DNA from: Blastococcus sp. TML/M2B
GTDB taxonomy: Bacteria; Actinomycetota; Actinomycetes; Mycobacteriales; Geodermatophilaceae
Direction: 5' to 3'
DNA: 64,000 nt
Assembly: GCF_016612865.1 (NCBI RefSeq)
Contig: NZ_JAENZZ010000002.1
Location: 248,001-312,000 of the forward strand
Numbering within the stretch: position 1 is the stretch's first letter; each line of letters opens with the position of its first letter. A model generated the notes under the pieces. It was not told the DNA's origin. It was given only the letters and a program-made list of their open reading frames with translations, and made no database searches. Below, piece after piece: positions 1 to 13,665 of this stretch. A program made the translations under genes and the position numbers.

Positions 1-2
1 TC

Positions 3-251
3 ACCGGCGGCGTCGGCGAGCACGCGTGGCAGGTGCGGCAGGCGGTCGCGGACGCGCTGGGGCACGTCGGTGTCGCCGTCGACGCCGACCGGAACATCGC
101 CGCCACGGCCGACGCCGACATCGGTGCGGACGGCGCCGCCGCCCGCACCGTCGTCGTCACGGCGCGCGAGGACCTCGAGATCCGCCAGCAGGTGCTCGAC
201 GCGCTGGGTGCCGCCCCTGCTGGTTCCGGTCGAGGCCGTGCTGCCGGGTGA
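3..251 (+). CDS. ackA: Acetate kinase, C-terminal fragment (cut by window edge)
   Basis: The reading frame is open from the window edge. It begins with TGGVGEH, followed by a VRQ motif, as in the glycine-rich C-terminal signature (FTGGIGEN..VR) of acetate kinases. A later VVVTAREDLEIRQQV stretch matches the family end (V.P..EE..IA). About 82 residues are visible, against roughly 400 for the whole enzyme. Acetate kinase interconverts acetyl phosphate and ADP with acetate and ATP in the cytoplasm, usually together with phosphotransacetylase. The catalytic Asn, Arg and His residues lie outside the window, so only the family call is supported. Confidence 0.8.
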   Translation, partial: TGGVGEHAWQVRQAVADALGHVGVAVDADRNIAATADADIGADGAAARTVVVTAREDLEIRQQVLDALGAAPAGSGRGRAAG

Positions 252-275
252 GGAGCGCCCGCTCGCCGGCGGGCT

Positions 276-1034
276 TCACCGGTACCCGCCGTCGAGGCGG
301 AGCACCGCACCCGTGCAGTACGACGACGCCGCACCGGCGAGGAACAGGGCGGCACCCACGACCTCGCCGGGCTCCCCCGCGCGCTCCAGGGCGATCGTCT
401 TCCGAGCCCGCTCGGCGAAGGCGTCGAGGTCCCAGGCGGTGGAGATGTCGGTGAGGAACGGGCCGGCCTGGATGGCGTTGACCCGCACCGTGGGGCCGAA
501 GGCGTGCGCGAACCCCTCGGTGAGGGTGTTCAGCCCGGCCTTCGCCGCGGCGTAGGGCAGCTCGGCCGGCGTCGGGCGGATCGCGGCGACGGACGACACG
601 TTGATGATCGAGCCCCCCGCGCCGGCCGCCATCCGGGTGCCGACCAGCGCGGTGAGCCGGAACGGCCCCTTGAGGTTGACCGCCACCACCTTGTCCCAGA
701 GCGCCTCGCCCACCAGGTCCAGGCTCGGGTACAGCGGCGAGAGCCCGGCGTTGTTGACCAGGACGTCGACCCGGCCGAACTCCGCGTAGGCCCGCTCGAC
801 GAGGGCGTCGCACTGGTCCCAGGAGCTGACGTTGCACGCGACCGGCAGCGCCCGGACCCCGTGCTCCTCGGCGATCTCGCGGGCCGCCGTCGCGCAGGCC
901 TCGAGCTTGCGGCTGGCGATCACCACGTCGGCGCCGTGCGCGGCGAACGCGCCGGCCATGGCCCGGCCCAGGCCGCGGCTCCCACCGGTCACGAGGGCGA
1001 CCTTGCCCGTCAGGTCGAACAGCGGGTCGGTCAC
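276..1034 (-). CDS. SDR family oxidoreductase
   Basis: This is a classical short-chain dehydrogenase/reductase of 252 residues. It has the TGGSRGLG cofactor-binding motif near residue 18, NNAG, a catalytic Ser in INVSS, YAAAK as the Tyr-x3-Lys pair, and a C-terminal LDGGYR typical of FabG-like SDRs. It should catalyse an NAD(P)-dependent alcohol/ketone interconversion; the substrate is unknown. The GTG start overlaps the stop of the upstream phosphotransferase gene as GTGA, which implies translational coupling. The pairing with an ACAD10/11-type kinase points to acyl-CoA or hydroxyacid catabolism, but that is inference. Confidence 0.9.
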   Translation of the reverse strand: MTDPLFDLTGKVALVTGGSRGLGRAMAGAFAAHGADVVIASRKLEACATAAREIAEEHGVRALPVACNVSSWDQCDALVERAYAEFGRVDVLVNNAGLSPLYPSLDLVGEALWDKVVAVNLKGPFRLTALVGTRMAAGAGGSIINVSSVAAIRPTPAELPYAAAKAGLNTLTEGFAHAFGPTVRVNAIQAGPFLTDISTAWDLDAFAERARKTIALERAGEPGEVVGAALFLAGAASSYCTGAVLRLDGGYR

Positions 1035-2089
1035 CGGATCAGCGTCCGGGCCTGGGCGAACAGAGCCAGGGTGTGCGCGTGCAGCTGGTCGCCGACCGCC
1101 ACCGGGGCCAGGCCGGCGCAGGCGCGGGCGTGGGTCCCCTCCAGCACGATGCCGAGCTTGAAGCAGGCCAGCACCCGGTACCAGGTGATCGCGGAGAGGT
1201 CGCGGCTGCTGTGCTCGGCGTAGCAGGCGACCAGCTCGTCCGGCGTCGCCAGCCCGCCGGCCGCGGCGAGCGCCGAGGGGCGCTGCGAGCCGGGGGCGCC
1301 GTCCTGCGCCGGCCACGTCGCGAGCAGCCAGCCGAGGTCGAGCAGCGGATCCCCGACCGTGACCATCTCCCAGTCGACGACGGCGGCCACCTCCGGGCCG
1401 GTGCGGGAGAACAGCAGGTTGGCCAGGTGGAAGTCGCCGTGCACGAGGCCGGGACGGGCCGCCGGCGGACGGTGCCGCTCCAGCCAGCGGGCCACCTCGC
1501 CGACGCCGGGGATCTCGGGGCCCGGGTAGCCGTCGAGCGCGGCGTAGGAGTCCAGCTCGCGCAGCCACCGGCCCACCTGCCGCTCGAGGAACCCCTCGGG
1601 GTGCCCGAGGTCGCCCAGCCCGAGGGCCTCGTGGTCGATCTCGCCGAGGACCGCCGCGGCACGGGCGGCGCTGCGGCCCATCGCGGCCCGCAGCGCCGGG
1701 TCGCCGGCGTGCGGCTCCGGCAGCTCGACGGTCGCGTTGAATCCGTCGACGTCCTCCATGAGGTAGAAGACGGCCCCGCCGAGAACGCCGGGGTCCGCGC
1801 ACGCCGCGATGACGGCGGGGACGGGCACGGGGGTGGACGCGAGTGCTGCCAGCACCCGCATCTCCCGGACCAGCGCGTCGTTGCTGCGCGGGCGGAGGTG
1901 CCGGGGCGGGCGGCGGAGCACGTACCGACGTCCGCCCCGCCGCACCCGCAGCATCACGTTCTGGGTCCCGCCGGGGATCGGGTCGAACTGGCCGAACTCG
2001 CCCCTCGGCAGGCCCTGGTCGTCCATCCAGCGCCCGAGGGCGGCGACGTCCACCAGCGCCGGGTCGACGTCGCCCGGCGTCGTGGTCAC
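1031..2089 (-). CDS. Phosphotransferase family protein (ACAD10/11 N-terminal-like, APH fold)
   Basis: A 352-residue aminoglycoside-phosphotransferase-fold kinase. Visible features are a nucleotide-loop motif PGGTQNVMLRV, YVLRRPP, the Brenner-type catalytic motif VHGDFHLANLLF and the metal-binding VVDWEMVTVGDPLLDLGW. This pattern belongs to the subgroup found fused to acyl-CoA dehydrogenases in animals (ACAD10/11) and stand-alone in bacteria. Characterised members, such as LvaA-type kinases, phosphorylate 4-hydroxyacyl-CoAs. The GTG start overlaps the MFS stop by 4 nt, and its own stop overlaps the SDR start, so MFS, kinase and SDR form one tight operon. The substrate is not determined by sequence. 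Confidence 0.85.
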   Translation of the reverse strand: MTTTPGDVDPALVDVAALGRWMDDQGLPRGEFGQFDPIPGGTQNVMLRVRRGGRRYVLRRPPRHLRPRSNDALVREMRVLAALASTPVPVPAVIAACADPGVLGGAVFYLMEDVDGFNATVELPEPHAGDPALRAAMGRSAARAAAVLGEIDHEALGLGDLGHPEGFLERQVGRWLRELDSYAALDGYPGPEIPGVGEVARWLERHRPPAARPGLVHGDFHLANLLFSRTGPEVAAVVDWEMVTVGDPLLDLGWLLATWPAQDGAPGSQRPSALAAAGGLATPDELVACYAEHSSRDLSAITWYRVLACFKLGIVLEGTHARACAGLAPVAVGDQLHAHTLALFAQARTLIR

Positions 2090-3443
2090 GCGTCCCTCGC
2101 CGTGCCGGCGCCCTGCCGTCGGGCGTTCGCCGTCCTGCGCCGGCCGGCGAGCGCGTAGGCGGCCACGACGACGACCACCCCGGCGCCCATCCCGGCGAGC
2201 GTCCAGCGCAGCCCGAGGAAGTCGGCGAGCAGCCCCAGCGGGAGGGCGGCGATGCCGAAGGCGCCGAAGCTCAGCATGACCAGGCCCTGCACCCGCCCCT
2301 GGAACTCCGGATCGGTCAGGTCGAGCAGCTGCGACTGGTTGCTGGTCTGGAAGGCGAGCATCGCCCCGCCGACGACGAGCAGCACGACGACGGCGACGTA
2401 GGCGGTCGGCGCCACGGCGAGCGAGCAGATGGCCAGGCCGAAGAGGGCGCCCGCGCCCACGAAGACCCGCCGGCGCCGCACCCACGCGCCACGCCGCCCG
2501 GAGGAGGAGACCCGCCGCGACACCACCGACGGCGGAGGTCGCGGACAGCACCCCGTAGCCGGCCGACCCCAGGTCGAACAGGTCGCTGGCGATGGTCGGC
2601 ATGAACGCCAGGTACGGCATCCCGAGCATGGTGACGCCGACGCCGCACCACACCAGGGCGTTCAGCTCGCGGTGCCGGTGCACGTAGCGGACGCCGTCGG
2701 CCAGCTCGCCCAGCGGGGAGCGGCCCGACGGCTCCCCCGGCCGCCCGGCCGGCAGCGCGGCGGTCAGCATCAGGCCGACGACCGCCAGACCGGCGCTGAC
2801 GAGGAAGACCGCCTGGATGCCCCAGGCGACCGAACCGATGACCACTCCGGCCAGCGCGGGCCCGGCCACCCGGTTCACCTCGGCGTTGACCATCAGCAGG
2901 GAGACGGCCGCGGGCATCGACCCGCGCGGGACCAGCTCGGCGAGGAAGGCCATCCGGCCCGGGCCGAAGAGCGCGAACCCCGCCGCCTGCAGCACGCTGG
3001 CCCACCAGCAGCATCCAGTAGGCGATGACGTCGAAGACGACGGCCAGCCCGATGCCGGCGCTCGACACCGCCAGCAGCAGCACCGAGAGCTGCAGCACCA
3101 TCCGCTTCGGCAACCGGTCGGCGGCCACGCCGCCCCACGGGGTCGCCAGCAGCAGGGCCACGCCGAACGCCAGCAGGATCCCGCCCAGGGCGGCGTTCGA
3201 CCCGGTCAGCTCGAAGGCGAGCCAGCCGCGGGCGATCGCCTGCGCCATGACGCCCAGGAAGACCGCCGCGGAGTTGAGGTACAGCACCAGGAAGCCGCCG
3301 AGCCGCAGGATCGCCATCCCGCCGAGCACCGCAGGCTCCGGTGGAACGGGTGGGAGCGCCTCGCCCGGCACCGGAACCGCCGGCACCGGGACCTCGGGTG
3401 ACAGGACCGGCCCGTCGACGTGGCGGACGGCTTCCCCGCTCAT
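2086..3443 (-). CDS. MFS transporter (two apparent 1-nt frameshifts)
   Basis: Three collinear frames together give one 12-TM major facilitator of about 451 residues. The N-terminus contains the A-loop-like GGVAADRLPKR between TM2 and TM3, the middle frame carries GPGRMAFLAELVPRG, and the last frame ends ALAGRRR. Frame changes sit at about 3002 (one extra C in a GGCCC run) and about 2501 (one extra base). Removing both restores a continuous frame of 452 codons. The ATG at 3443 is preceded by GGAGG at good spacing. The layout resembles the enterobactin-exporter-like or DHA3 group. The broken frame is probably a sequence artefact, because both breaks fall on the window-wide 500-nt pattern. Confidence 0.8.
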
Positions 3444-3640
3444 GGCCCTCCTCGACCGGCGCCCGCGCGCGGCAGCCGGCACCTCGGCGGCGTCGGGGCG
3501 TGTCTCCGCACCCTGCCACACCGGACGCCCCGGGAGGCCTGCTCCACCGTGAGCGTCCGCCGTCTGGTCGGGCCCCGGCCCATCGGGCAGGCTGGCGGCG
3601 ACCCGCCCGGTGGCGGGCAGCGGCAGGACGGAGATCCAGC

Positions 3641-4615
3641 ATGTGGGCGCAGGCGCTGAGCGGGCCCTTCCGGTTCGAGCAGGTCGAGGTCCCGGCCCCC
3701 GATCCCGCGACCCTGCCCCCGCGGCACGTGCTGCTGGCCACCCGCGCCGGCGCCATCTGCGGCAGCGACCTGCCGAACGTCCGCGGCGGCCTGTGGCCGC
3801 ACCCGGCCGCCGAGGACGGGTGGGGCGCCACGCGGGCCCCCGGCTTCCCGCTGCACGAGATCGTCGGGGAGGTCGTCGTCAGCCGGCACCCCGACCACTC
3901 CCCAGGCGACCTCGTCGTCGGCTGGGCGTCCATGTTCGACGGCATCGCCGAGCTGGTGGTCACCGACGGCGACGGCCTGGCCGGCTACGACGCCGGGCTG
4001 CCGGCCACCACCGCCGTGATGCTGCAGCCCCTGGCGTGCGTGCTCTACGCCGTCGAGCAGCTCGGCGACGCCTCGGGGCAGTCGGTGGCCGTCATCGGGC
4101 AGGGGCCCATCGGCCTGCTGTTCAGCCACGTCCTCAAGGCCCGCGGTGCGCGGCGCGTCACGGGCGTGGACCCGGTGGACCGCGCCGACGTCGCCGCGCT
4201 GTTCGGCGTGGACGAGACGGTCACCGCCCGCGCCGAGCGGTGGGCGGGGCGGCTGTCGGACGCCGACCGGCCGTCGGTCGTCGTGGAAGCGGTCGGCCAC
4301 CAGATCTCCACGCTGGCGCCGGCCCTGGGCGCCGTCGCGTTCGGCGGGCAGGTCTTCTACTTCGGCGTCCCCGACGACCCGGTCTACCCGTTCGACATGA
4401 TGACCTTCCTGCGCAAGAACCTGACCCTGCGCTCGGGCGTCGCCCTGGAGCGGCGGCGCGTGCTGGCCGACGCCGACCGCTACCTGGCCGAGCACCCGGA
4501 GCTGCGGGAGGGCTACGTCACCGCCGTCCACCCGGTCGGCGACGTGGAGGCGGCCTTCGGCGCGGCGCTCACCCCGCGCCCCGGGCAGCTGAAGATCGCG
4601 CTGGACATGGCCTGA
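3641..4615 (+). CDS. Zinc-binding alcohol dehydrogenase-like protein (MDR superfamily)
   Basis: A 324-residue medium-chain dehydrogenase. It has the catalytic-zinc Cys in AICGSD (residues about 38-43), a His-Glu pair in FPLHEIVGEV, and a Rossmann motif AVIGQGPIGLL. The four-Cys structural-zinc lobe of classical alcohol dehydrogenases is missing, and the LHE sequence replaces the common GHE, so it is a divergent member. The ATG follows GGACGGAG. It stands alone on the plus strand and converges on the beta-galactosidase gene with only 13 nt between stops. Substrate unknown; a polyol or threonine-dehydrogenase-like activity is possible. Confidence 0.8.
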   Translation: MWAQALSGPFRFEQVEVPAPDPATLPPRHVLLATRAGAICGSDLPNVRGGLWPHPAAEDGWGATRAPGFPLHEIVGEVVVSRHPDHSPGDLVVGWASMFDGIAELVVTDGDGLAGYDAGLPATTAVMLQPLACVLYAVEQLGDASGQSVAVIGQGPIGLLFSHVLKARGARRVTGVDPVDRADVAALFGVDETVTARAERWAGRLSDADRPSVVVEAVGHQISTLAPALGAVAFGGQVFYFGVPDDPVYPFDMMTFLRKNLTLRSGVALERRRVLADADRYLAEHPELREGYVTAVHPVGDVEAAFGAALTPRPGQLKIALDMA

Positions 4616-4628
4616 CCGGGCCTCCGGG

Positions 4629-9022
<4,394 letters not shown>

Positions 9023-9238
9023 CGCTCCCCCTCACCGTCGGTCGCCGCTCCGCCCCGGATCGCCATCCCGTCCGGCGTGGCGATGTCGGGTCCCGATGTC
9101 GGTTCACGATACCGGTGACACCGGGCGGAGCGTGCCGGACGCTGAGGGCATCCACGGGGCTCGGCCGACCCGGAGCACAGCAGCTGCGCCGCCGGTCGCG
9201 CCGTCGCCTCCCCCCGTCCCCGCACCGGAGGATCGGCC

Positions 9239-9634
9239 GTGACCGCAGCCGAGCAGTACGCCAGCGTCCGCTACGTCGTCACCGACGTGCAGGCGGCGAT
9301 CGACTTCTACACCCAGCACCTGGGCTTCACGCTCCGGATGGACGCCGCACCGGCCTTCGCCGACGTGGTCCGCGGCCCGCTGCGGCTGCTGCTCTCGGGG
9401 CCGGCCAGCTCCGGTGCCCGGGCGACCCCCGCGGACGCCGCCACCCCGGGCCGCAACCGCATCCACCTGGTCGTCGACGACCTCGACGCCGAGATCGCCC
9501 GGCTGCAGGGCGCGACCTTCCGCAGCGACCCGGTCTCGGGCCCCGGCGGCCGGCAGATCCTGCTCGCCGACCCCGACGGCAACCTGGTGGAGCTCTTCCA
9601 GGCAGCGCGGCACCCGGCCGCGGCCACCCCGTAG
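9239..9634 (+). CDS. VOC family protein (glyoxalase/bleomycin resistance fold)
   Basis: A 131-residue single-domain vicinal-oxygen-chelate protein. It has the two beta-alpha-beta-beta-beta modules: [24 protein letters not shown] at the start and [16 protein letters not shown] in the middle, ending with [14 protein letters not shown], whose Glu is the usual metal ligand. The GTG start follows GGAGG at proper spacing. Function within the superfamily (lyase, dioxygenase, isomerase or resistance protein) cannot be told from sequence. It is followed after about 100 nt by a co-directional NADP-binding protein. Confidence 0.85.
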   Translation: MTAAEQYASVRYVVTDVQAAIDFYTQHLGFTLRMDAAPAFADVVRGPLRLLLSGPASSGARATPADAATPGRNRIHLVVDDLDAEIARLQGATFRSDPVSGPGGRQILLADPDGNLVELFQAARHPAAATP

Positions 9635-9731
9635 CCGCACGCCGCGGGCTGCCGCGCCGGCGGAACACCGCGCGCGTCGAGCGGTTGGAGGAGGTGACCG
9701 CCCGACTCCACGGCAGGAAGAGGTCATCCCC

Positions 9732-10403
9732 GTGACCACGCTGGGCATCCTCGGCGCCGGCAAGGTGGGCACCGTGCTCGCCCGCCTCGCGCGCGCGGCC
9801 GGGTACGACGTGCTGATCGCCGGCTCCGGCGACCCGGCGCGGATCGCGCTGACCGTCGAGGTGCTCGTCCCGGGCGCGGTCGCCACCACCGCGGCCGAGG
9901 CGGCGCTGAAGTCCGACGTCGTCGTCCTCGCGCTCCCGCTCGGCAAGCACCGGGCCCTCCCGGTCGACGCGCTTGCCGGGAAGCTGGTCGTCGACGCGAT
10001 GAACTACTGGTGGGAGGTCGACGGCGTCCGCGAGGACCTCACCGACCCGCGCACCTCCACCAGCGAGATCGTGCAGGCGTTCCTGCCGGCGTCCCGCGTG
10101 GTGAAGGCGTTCAACCACATGGGCTACCACGACCTCGAGGGCGGGGCCCGCCCCGCCGGCGCACCCGACCGGAAGGCGATCGCGCTCGCCGGGGACGAGG
10201 CCGCCCACCTCGACGCGGTCGCCCGCATCGTCTCCGACCTGGGCTTCGACCCCGTCGTCGCCGGCCCCCTGGCCGACGGCGTGCGCCTCGAGCCGGGCAC
10301 CGAGCCCTTCGGTGCCGACGTCGACGCCGCCGAGCTGCGCGCCATGATCGACCGGTTCCCCGCCTCCGAGCGCGGCCGCGAGGTGCTCGCCGCCCGCGGG
10401 TGA
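9732..10403 (+). CDS. NADPH-dependent F420 reductase-like / NAD(P)-binding protein
   Basis: A 223-residue Rossmann protein. It starts [23 protein letters not shown], the GxGxxG dinucleotide fold of the F420H2:NADP+ oxidoreductase (Fno/NpdG) and ProC-like family, and contains [16 protein letters not shown] and a C-terminal [13 protein letters not shown] segment typical of that group. It may shuttle hydride between NADPH and F420 in the cytoplasm. F420-related LLM proteins are found elsewhere in the window (59.2 kb), but F420 binding itself is not shown. The GTG start follows AGGAAGAGG. Confidence 0.8.
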   Translation: MTTLGILGAGKVGTVLARLARAAGYDVLIAGSGDPARIALTVEVLVPGAVATTAAEAALKSDVVVLALPLGKHRALPVDALAGKLVVDAMNYWWEVDGVREDLTDPRTSTSEIVQAFLPASRVVKAFNHMGYHDLEGGARPAGAPDRKAIALAGDEAAHLDAVARIVSDLGFDPVVAGPLADGVRLEPGTEPFGADVDAAELRAMIDRFPASERGREVLAARG

Positions 10404-10580
10404 CCCCTCGCGCGGTCGGCGGCCCGACGGCGACACGGGAGCGCATCCGGTTCTGACGAACGGCCCGTGCCGTGCCACCCTCGGGGGGCCGCCGTCCACC
10501 GGCGCAGCCTCGTGGCGAGAATCACCAGGAGCCCGGTGGAGCGCCCGCCGCCCGACGAACCAGCTGAGAGGGACATCCAG

Positions 10581-11876
10581 ATGCAGAGAGCCGAGCCCGC
10601 GGAACTGTTCGACCTGCGCATGAGCGAGGAGGCCCAGCCGCTCTACGAGCGCGTGGTCCGCTTCCTCGAGGACGTGGTCGCACCCATGCAGGAGGAGTTC
10701 CACCGGCTCGGCGAGGGCCGCGCCGACCGGTGGTCGTACGCGCCGGGTCAGCTCGAGGCGCTGGAGGGCGCCAAGGACAAGGCCAAGGAAGCCGGCCTGT
10801 GGAACTTCTTCCTCCCCAACTCCGAGGTCGGCGGCCTGAGCAACCTCGACTACGCCTACATCGCCGTCGAGCTCGGCAAGTACCCGCTCGGCTCGGAGGC
10901 GCTGAACTGCTCGGCGCCCGACACCGGCAACATGGAGGTGCTCGAGCGCGTGGGCACCCCGGAGCAGAAGGCCCGCTGGCTGGAGCCGCTGCTCAACGGC
11001 GAGATCCGGTCGGCCTTCGCCATGACCGAGCCCGACGTCGGCAGCTCCGACGCCAAGAACGTCCGGCTGCAGGCCGTGCGCGACGGCGACGAGTACGTCC
11101 TCAACGGCGAGAAGTACTACATCTCCGGGGCCGGCGACCCGCGCTGCAAGATCATGATCGTCATGTGCCAGACGAACCCGGACGCGCCGGTGCACCAGCA
11201 GCAGTCGCAGATCCTGGTGCCGATGGACACCCCGGGCGTCCAGGTGATGGAGCCGATGGAGGTGTTCGGCCGCGACGACGCCCCGCACGGGCACATGCGG
11301 ATCCGGTTCACCGACGTGCGCGTGCCGGTCGAGAACATCCTGCTCGGCGAGGGCCGTGGCTTCGAGATCAGCCAGGTGCGCCTGGGCCCGGGCCGCATCC
11401 ACCACTGCATGCGCGCCATCGGCCAGGGCGAGAAGGCACTGGAGCTGATGGTCCGCCGCGGCAAGTTCCGCGAGGCGTTCGGCAAGCCGATCCTGAACCT
11501 CGGCAAGAACATGGAGACGGTGTCCCGCGCCCGCATCGAGCTCGACGCGTGCCGGCTCATGGTGCTCAAGGCCGCCAAGGCGATGGACGTGCTGGGCAAC
11601 GCCCAGGCCCGCGTCTACGTCTCCGCGGTGAAGGCGATGGTCCCGGAGAAGGTCTGCCAGATCATCGACCAGGCCATCCAGATCCACGGCGCCACCGGCG
11701 TCTCCCAGTGGACGCCGCTGGCCGGCATGTACGCCAGCCAGCGCACCCTCCGCCTGGCCGACGGCCCCGACGAGGTGCACCACTTCGTGGTCGCCCGCGC
11801 CGAGGCCGGCCGCTACAACGAGCCGGCCCCGGGCCGCTCGGAGTCCCGCGGCGAGGGCGTGTTCGCCGGTCCGTGA
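10581..11876 (+). CDS. Acyl-CoA dehydrogenase (ACAD10/11-like)
   Basis: A 431-residue flavoprotein of the acyl-CoA dehydrogenase fold. It shows AMTEPDVGSSDAKN (FAD and substrate loop), YYISGAGDPRC, and a C-terminal QIHGATGVSQWTPL with RTLRLADGPDEVH (FAD and catalytic-region signatures). The PGRIHHCMRAIGQGEKAL segment is typical of ACAD11-like proteins. A GAGAGGGA element precedes the ATG. Together with the ACAD10/11-type kinase at 1.0-2.1 kb it may act on phosphorylated 4-hydroxyacyl-CoA, although the two genes are 8.5 kb apart. A strong hairpin follows the stop. Confidence 0.9.
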   Translation: MQRAEPAELFDLRMSEEAQPLYERVVRFLEDVVAPMQEEFHRLGEGRADRWSYAPGQLEALEGAKDKAKEAGLWNFFLPNSEVGGLSNLDYAYIAVELGKYPLGSEALNCSAPDTGNMEVLERVGTPEQKARWLEPLLNGEIRSAFAMTEPDVGSSDAKNVRLQAVRDGDEYVLNGEKYYISGAGDPRCKIMIVMCQTNPDAPVHQQQSQILVPMDTPGVQVMEPMEVFGRDDAPHGHMRIRFTDVRVPVENILLGEGRGFEISQVRLGPGRIHHCMRAIGQGEKALELMVRRGKFREAFGKPILNLGKNMETVSRARIELDACRLMVLKAAKAMDVLGNAQARVYVSAVKAMVPEKVCQIIDQAIQIHGATGVSQWTPLAGMYASQRTLRLADGPDEVHHFVVARAEAGRYNEPAPGRSESRGEGVFAGP

Positions 11877-11915
11877 TGCCGCCGCCCGCTCCGCGGGCAG
11901 CACGGCCGAACGCAG

Positions 11916-11949
11916 CGGGGCCCGGTCACCACACGGTGACCGGGCCCCG
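11916..11949. terminator. Hairpin terminator after acyl-CoA dehydrogenase
   Basis: A perfect 15-bp stem (left arm 11916-11930, ACAC loop, right arm 11935-11949) lies 39 nt after the acyl-CoA dehydrogenase stop and just before the stop of the convergent NAD-epimerase gene. It lacks a U tract, as is common for actinobacterial terminators, and could serve both strands. Confidence 0.75.
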
Positions 11950-11974
11950 TCCCGCATCCGGGAGGCGGCGCGCC

Positions 11975-12877
11975 TCAGCGGCGCAGGCCGCTGCGCAGCT
12001 CGTCCAGGGCCTGCGCCAGGCCGACCCGGGGCGACCAGCCCCACCCGTGCGCGCGGTCGGTGAGCAGCCGCCCGGTCCACGCCGGCTCGTCGGTCCACTC
12101 CGGCTCGACGCCGAGCGCCTCGGCCACCGTGCCGATGTAGTCGCGCAGCGTCGCCGGCTCGCCCGCCACGATCACCGGGGTGGTCGCCCCGGCCACCGGG
12201 CCCCGCGCGGGGGCGTCGGCGGTCGCGATCGCGCCGGAGGCGACGTCGGCGATGAACGCGGCCAGGTCGTCGACGTGCACCCACGACCAGGTCTGGTCGG
12301 GATTGGCCCGGCGGTCGCCGGCCCCGATCGCCCGCGGTCGCAGCGTGTTCCAGACCGACGTCTCGCCGGCGCCGAGGATCGCGGGCGGGCGGACCAGCAC
12401 GACGGTCAGCCCGTCGATCTCCGCGAGGGCGGCGTCGGTGGCGTTCTTGCTGTCGGGGTAGGCCCCGCTGCCCTCGGGCGCGAGCGCGCCGTCCTCGGCC
12501 ACGTCGCCGAGATCGGTCGAGCGGTCGTAGACCGCCGCGGTGGAGACGTGCACCAGCCGGGCGACGCCGGCGTCGCGAGCGGCGCGGGCGAGGACCGCCG
12601 TCCCCTCGGCGCCGACCCGGTGCTGCACCTCCCGGGAGGAGGCCATGGGGTGCACCGTGGTGACGACGGCGTCGGCGCCGCGGGTCACCTCGCGCGCGAA
12701 GGACGCGTCGGCGAAGTCGCCGACCGCCTCCTCCACGCCGTCGAGGGCGGGCGCACCGCCCGGCCGGCGGACGACGGCGCGCACGCGCGCTCCGCGGTCG
12801 GCGAGGGCCCGGCACACCGCGGTGCCCACCAGGCCGTTCGCACCGGTCACGACGACGACGGGGGTCTGCTCGGTCAT
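11975..12877 (-). CDS. NAD-dependent epimerase/dehydratase family protein
   Basis: A 300-residue extended-SDR protein. It has VVVTGANGLVGTAVCRAL as the N-terminal NAD(P)-binding motif, VHVSTAAVYD containing the catalytic Ser region, and a short AYPDSKNATD that supplies the Tyr-x3-Lys pair. It likely acts on a nucleotide sugar or another small carbonyl substrate. The ATG at 12877 lies in a frame that could extend further upstream; it is chosen because the TGAxGGLVG motif then starts at the usual distance of about 10 residues. The neighbouring upstream gene is a CPBP protease on the same strand, 29 nt away. Confidence 0.85.
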   Translation of the reverse strand: MTEQTPVVVVTGANGLVGTAVCRALADRGARVRAVVRRPGGAPALDGVEEAVGDFADASFAREVTRGADAVVTTVHPMASSREVQHRVGAEGTAVLARAARDAGVARLVHVSTAAVYDRSTDLGDVAEDGALAPEGSGAYPDSKNATDAALAEIDGLTVVLVRPPAILGAGETSVWNTLRPRAIGAGDRRANPDQTWSWVHVDDLAAFIADVASGAIATADAPARGPVAGATTPVIVAGEPATLRDYIGTVAEALGVEPEWTDEPAWTGRLLTDRAHGWGWSPRVGLAQALDELRSGLRR

Positions 12878-12906
12878 GCCGCCACTGTGCCAGTGGCCGG
12901 CCCGGG

Positions 12907-13665
12907 TCACCCCTGGAGCGGTCGCTGCTCCGCGAGCCGGCCCGCGAACAGCGGCGGCAGGTAGCGAAGCATCAGCGCCGACCACACCGCGTGCGTGATC
13001 ATCGGCGCCTGGATGCCCCCGGTGATGCGGCGCTGCTGCGCGAAGAGCAGCCCCATCGGCACGCTGGCCAGCACGAGCGCCGGGTTGCGGGTGGCCGTGG
13101 TGGCCAGGCCGTACACCGCGGTCGACGTCAGCACCGGCCGCGGACCGGAGGCCGCGTACAGCGCACCGCGGAAGAACACCTCCTCGGCCACCCCGTTGGC
13201 CAGGGCCGTGGTGAGCACGAGCGGCCCGGATCCCTGATCCGCGTAGGTCAGCACCGAGCCGATCGCGCGGTCCAGGACGGGGATGCGGCGGGCCACCAGC
13301 GCCGCCGCGTAGAAGGCGCCGAAGGCGGCGACGCCGGAGGCCAGCGGGGTGAGCACCGGCCGGCGCAGCGTGTCCTCCGGGCCGAACATCCGGCCCAGGT
13401 GCAGCGGCCCGGACGCCAGCCCCCCGACCACCCAGGTGCCGGCGACGCCGAGGGTGAGCCCGTAGAAGCGGGGTGAGCCCGGCGGGGTCGACAGCGAGAC
13501 GCCGAGCAGCGAGGCGCCGGCCACCGCGACCACGCCGGTCACCCGCCGCCGGCGCCGGAAGACCTCGTCGCTGTCCCAGTGCTGGCGGGGCACGATGCGC
13601 ACCAGCGGTGCGGAGGCCCGGGCGAGCGCGGTCCGCAGCCCCCGCAGCGGCCGGCGGCCGGTCAC
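12907..13665 (-). CDS. CPBP family intramembrane metalloprotease
   Basis: A 252-residue membrane protein with about six hydrophobic segments. It carries the CPBP (CAAX-protease/bacteriocin-processing, Abi) motif 1, VAEEVFFRG (EExxxR), and later ITGGIQAPMITHAVW, in which the His serves as motif 3. These residues form the glutamate/histidine active site within the membrane. Targets of bacterial members are mostly unknown. The GTG start overlaps the stop of the upstream NAD(P)H-binding gene as GTGA, so the two are likely translated together. Confidence 0.85.
   Translation of the reverse strand: MTGRRPLRGLRTALARASAPLVRIVPRQHWDSDEVFRRRRRVTGVVAVAGASLLGVSLSTPPGSPRFYGLTLGVAGTWVVGGLASGPLHLGRMFGPEDTLRRPVLTPLASGVAAFGAFYAAALVARRIPVLDRAIGSVLTYADQGSGPLVLTTALANGVAEEVFFRGALYAASGPRPVLTSTAVYGLATTATRNPALVLASVPMGLLFAQQRRITGGIQAPMITHAVWSALMLRYLPPLFAGRLAEQRPLQG

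Noticed and set aside
9079..9102. Direct repeat of CGATGTCGG upstream of the APC permease
   Set aside because: Two copies of nine bases with no conserved partner or known binding protein; it may be chance in this region, so it is not annotated.
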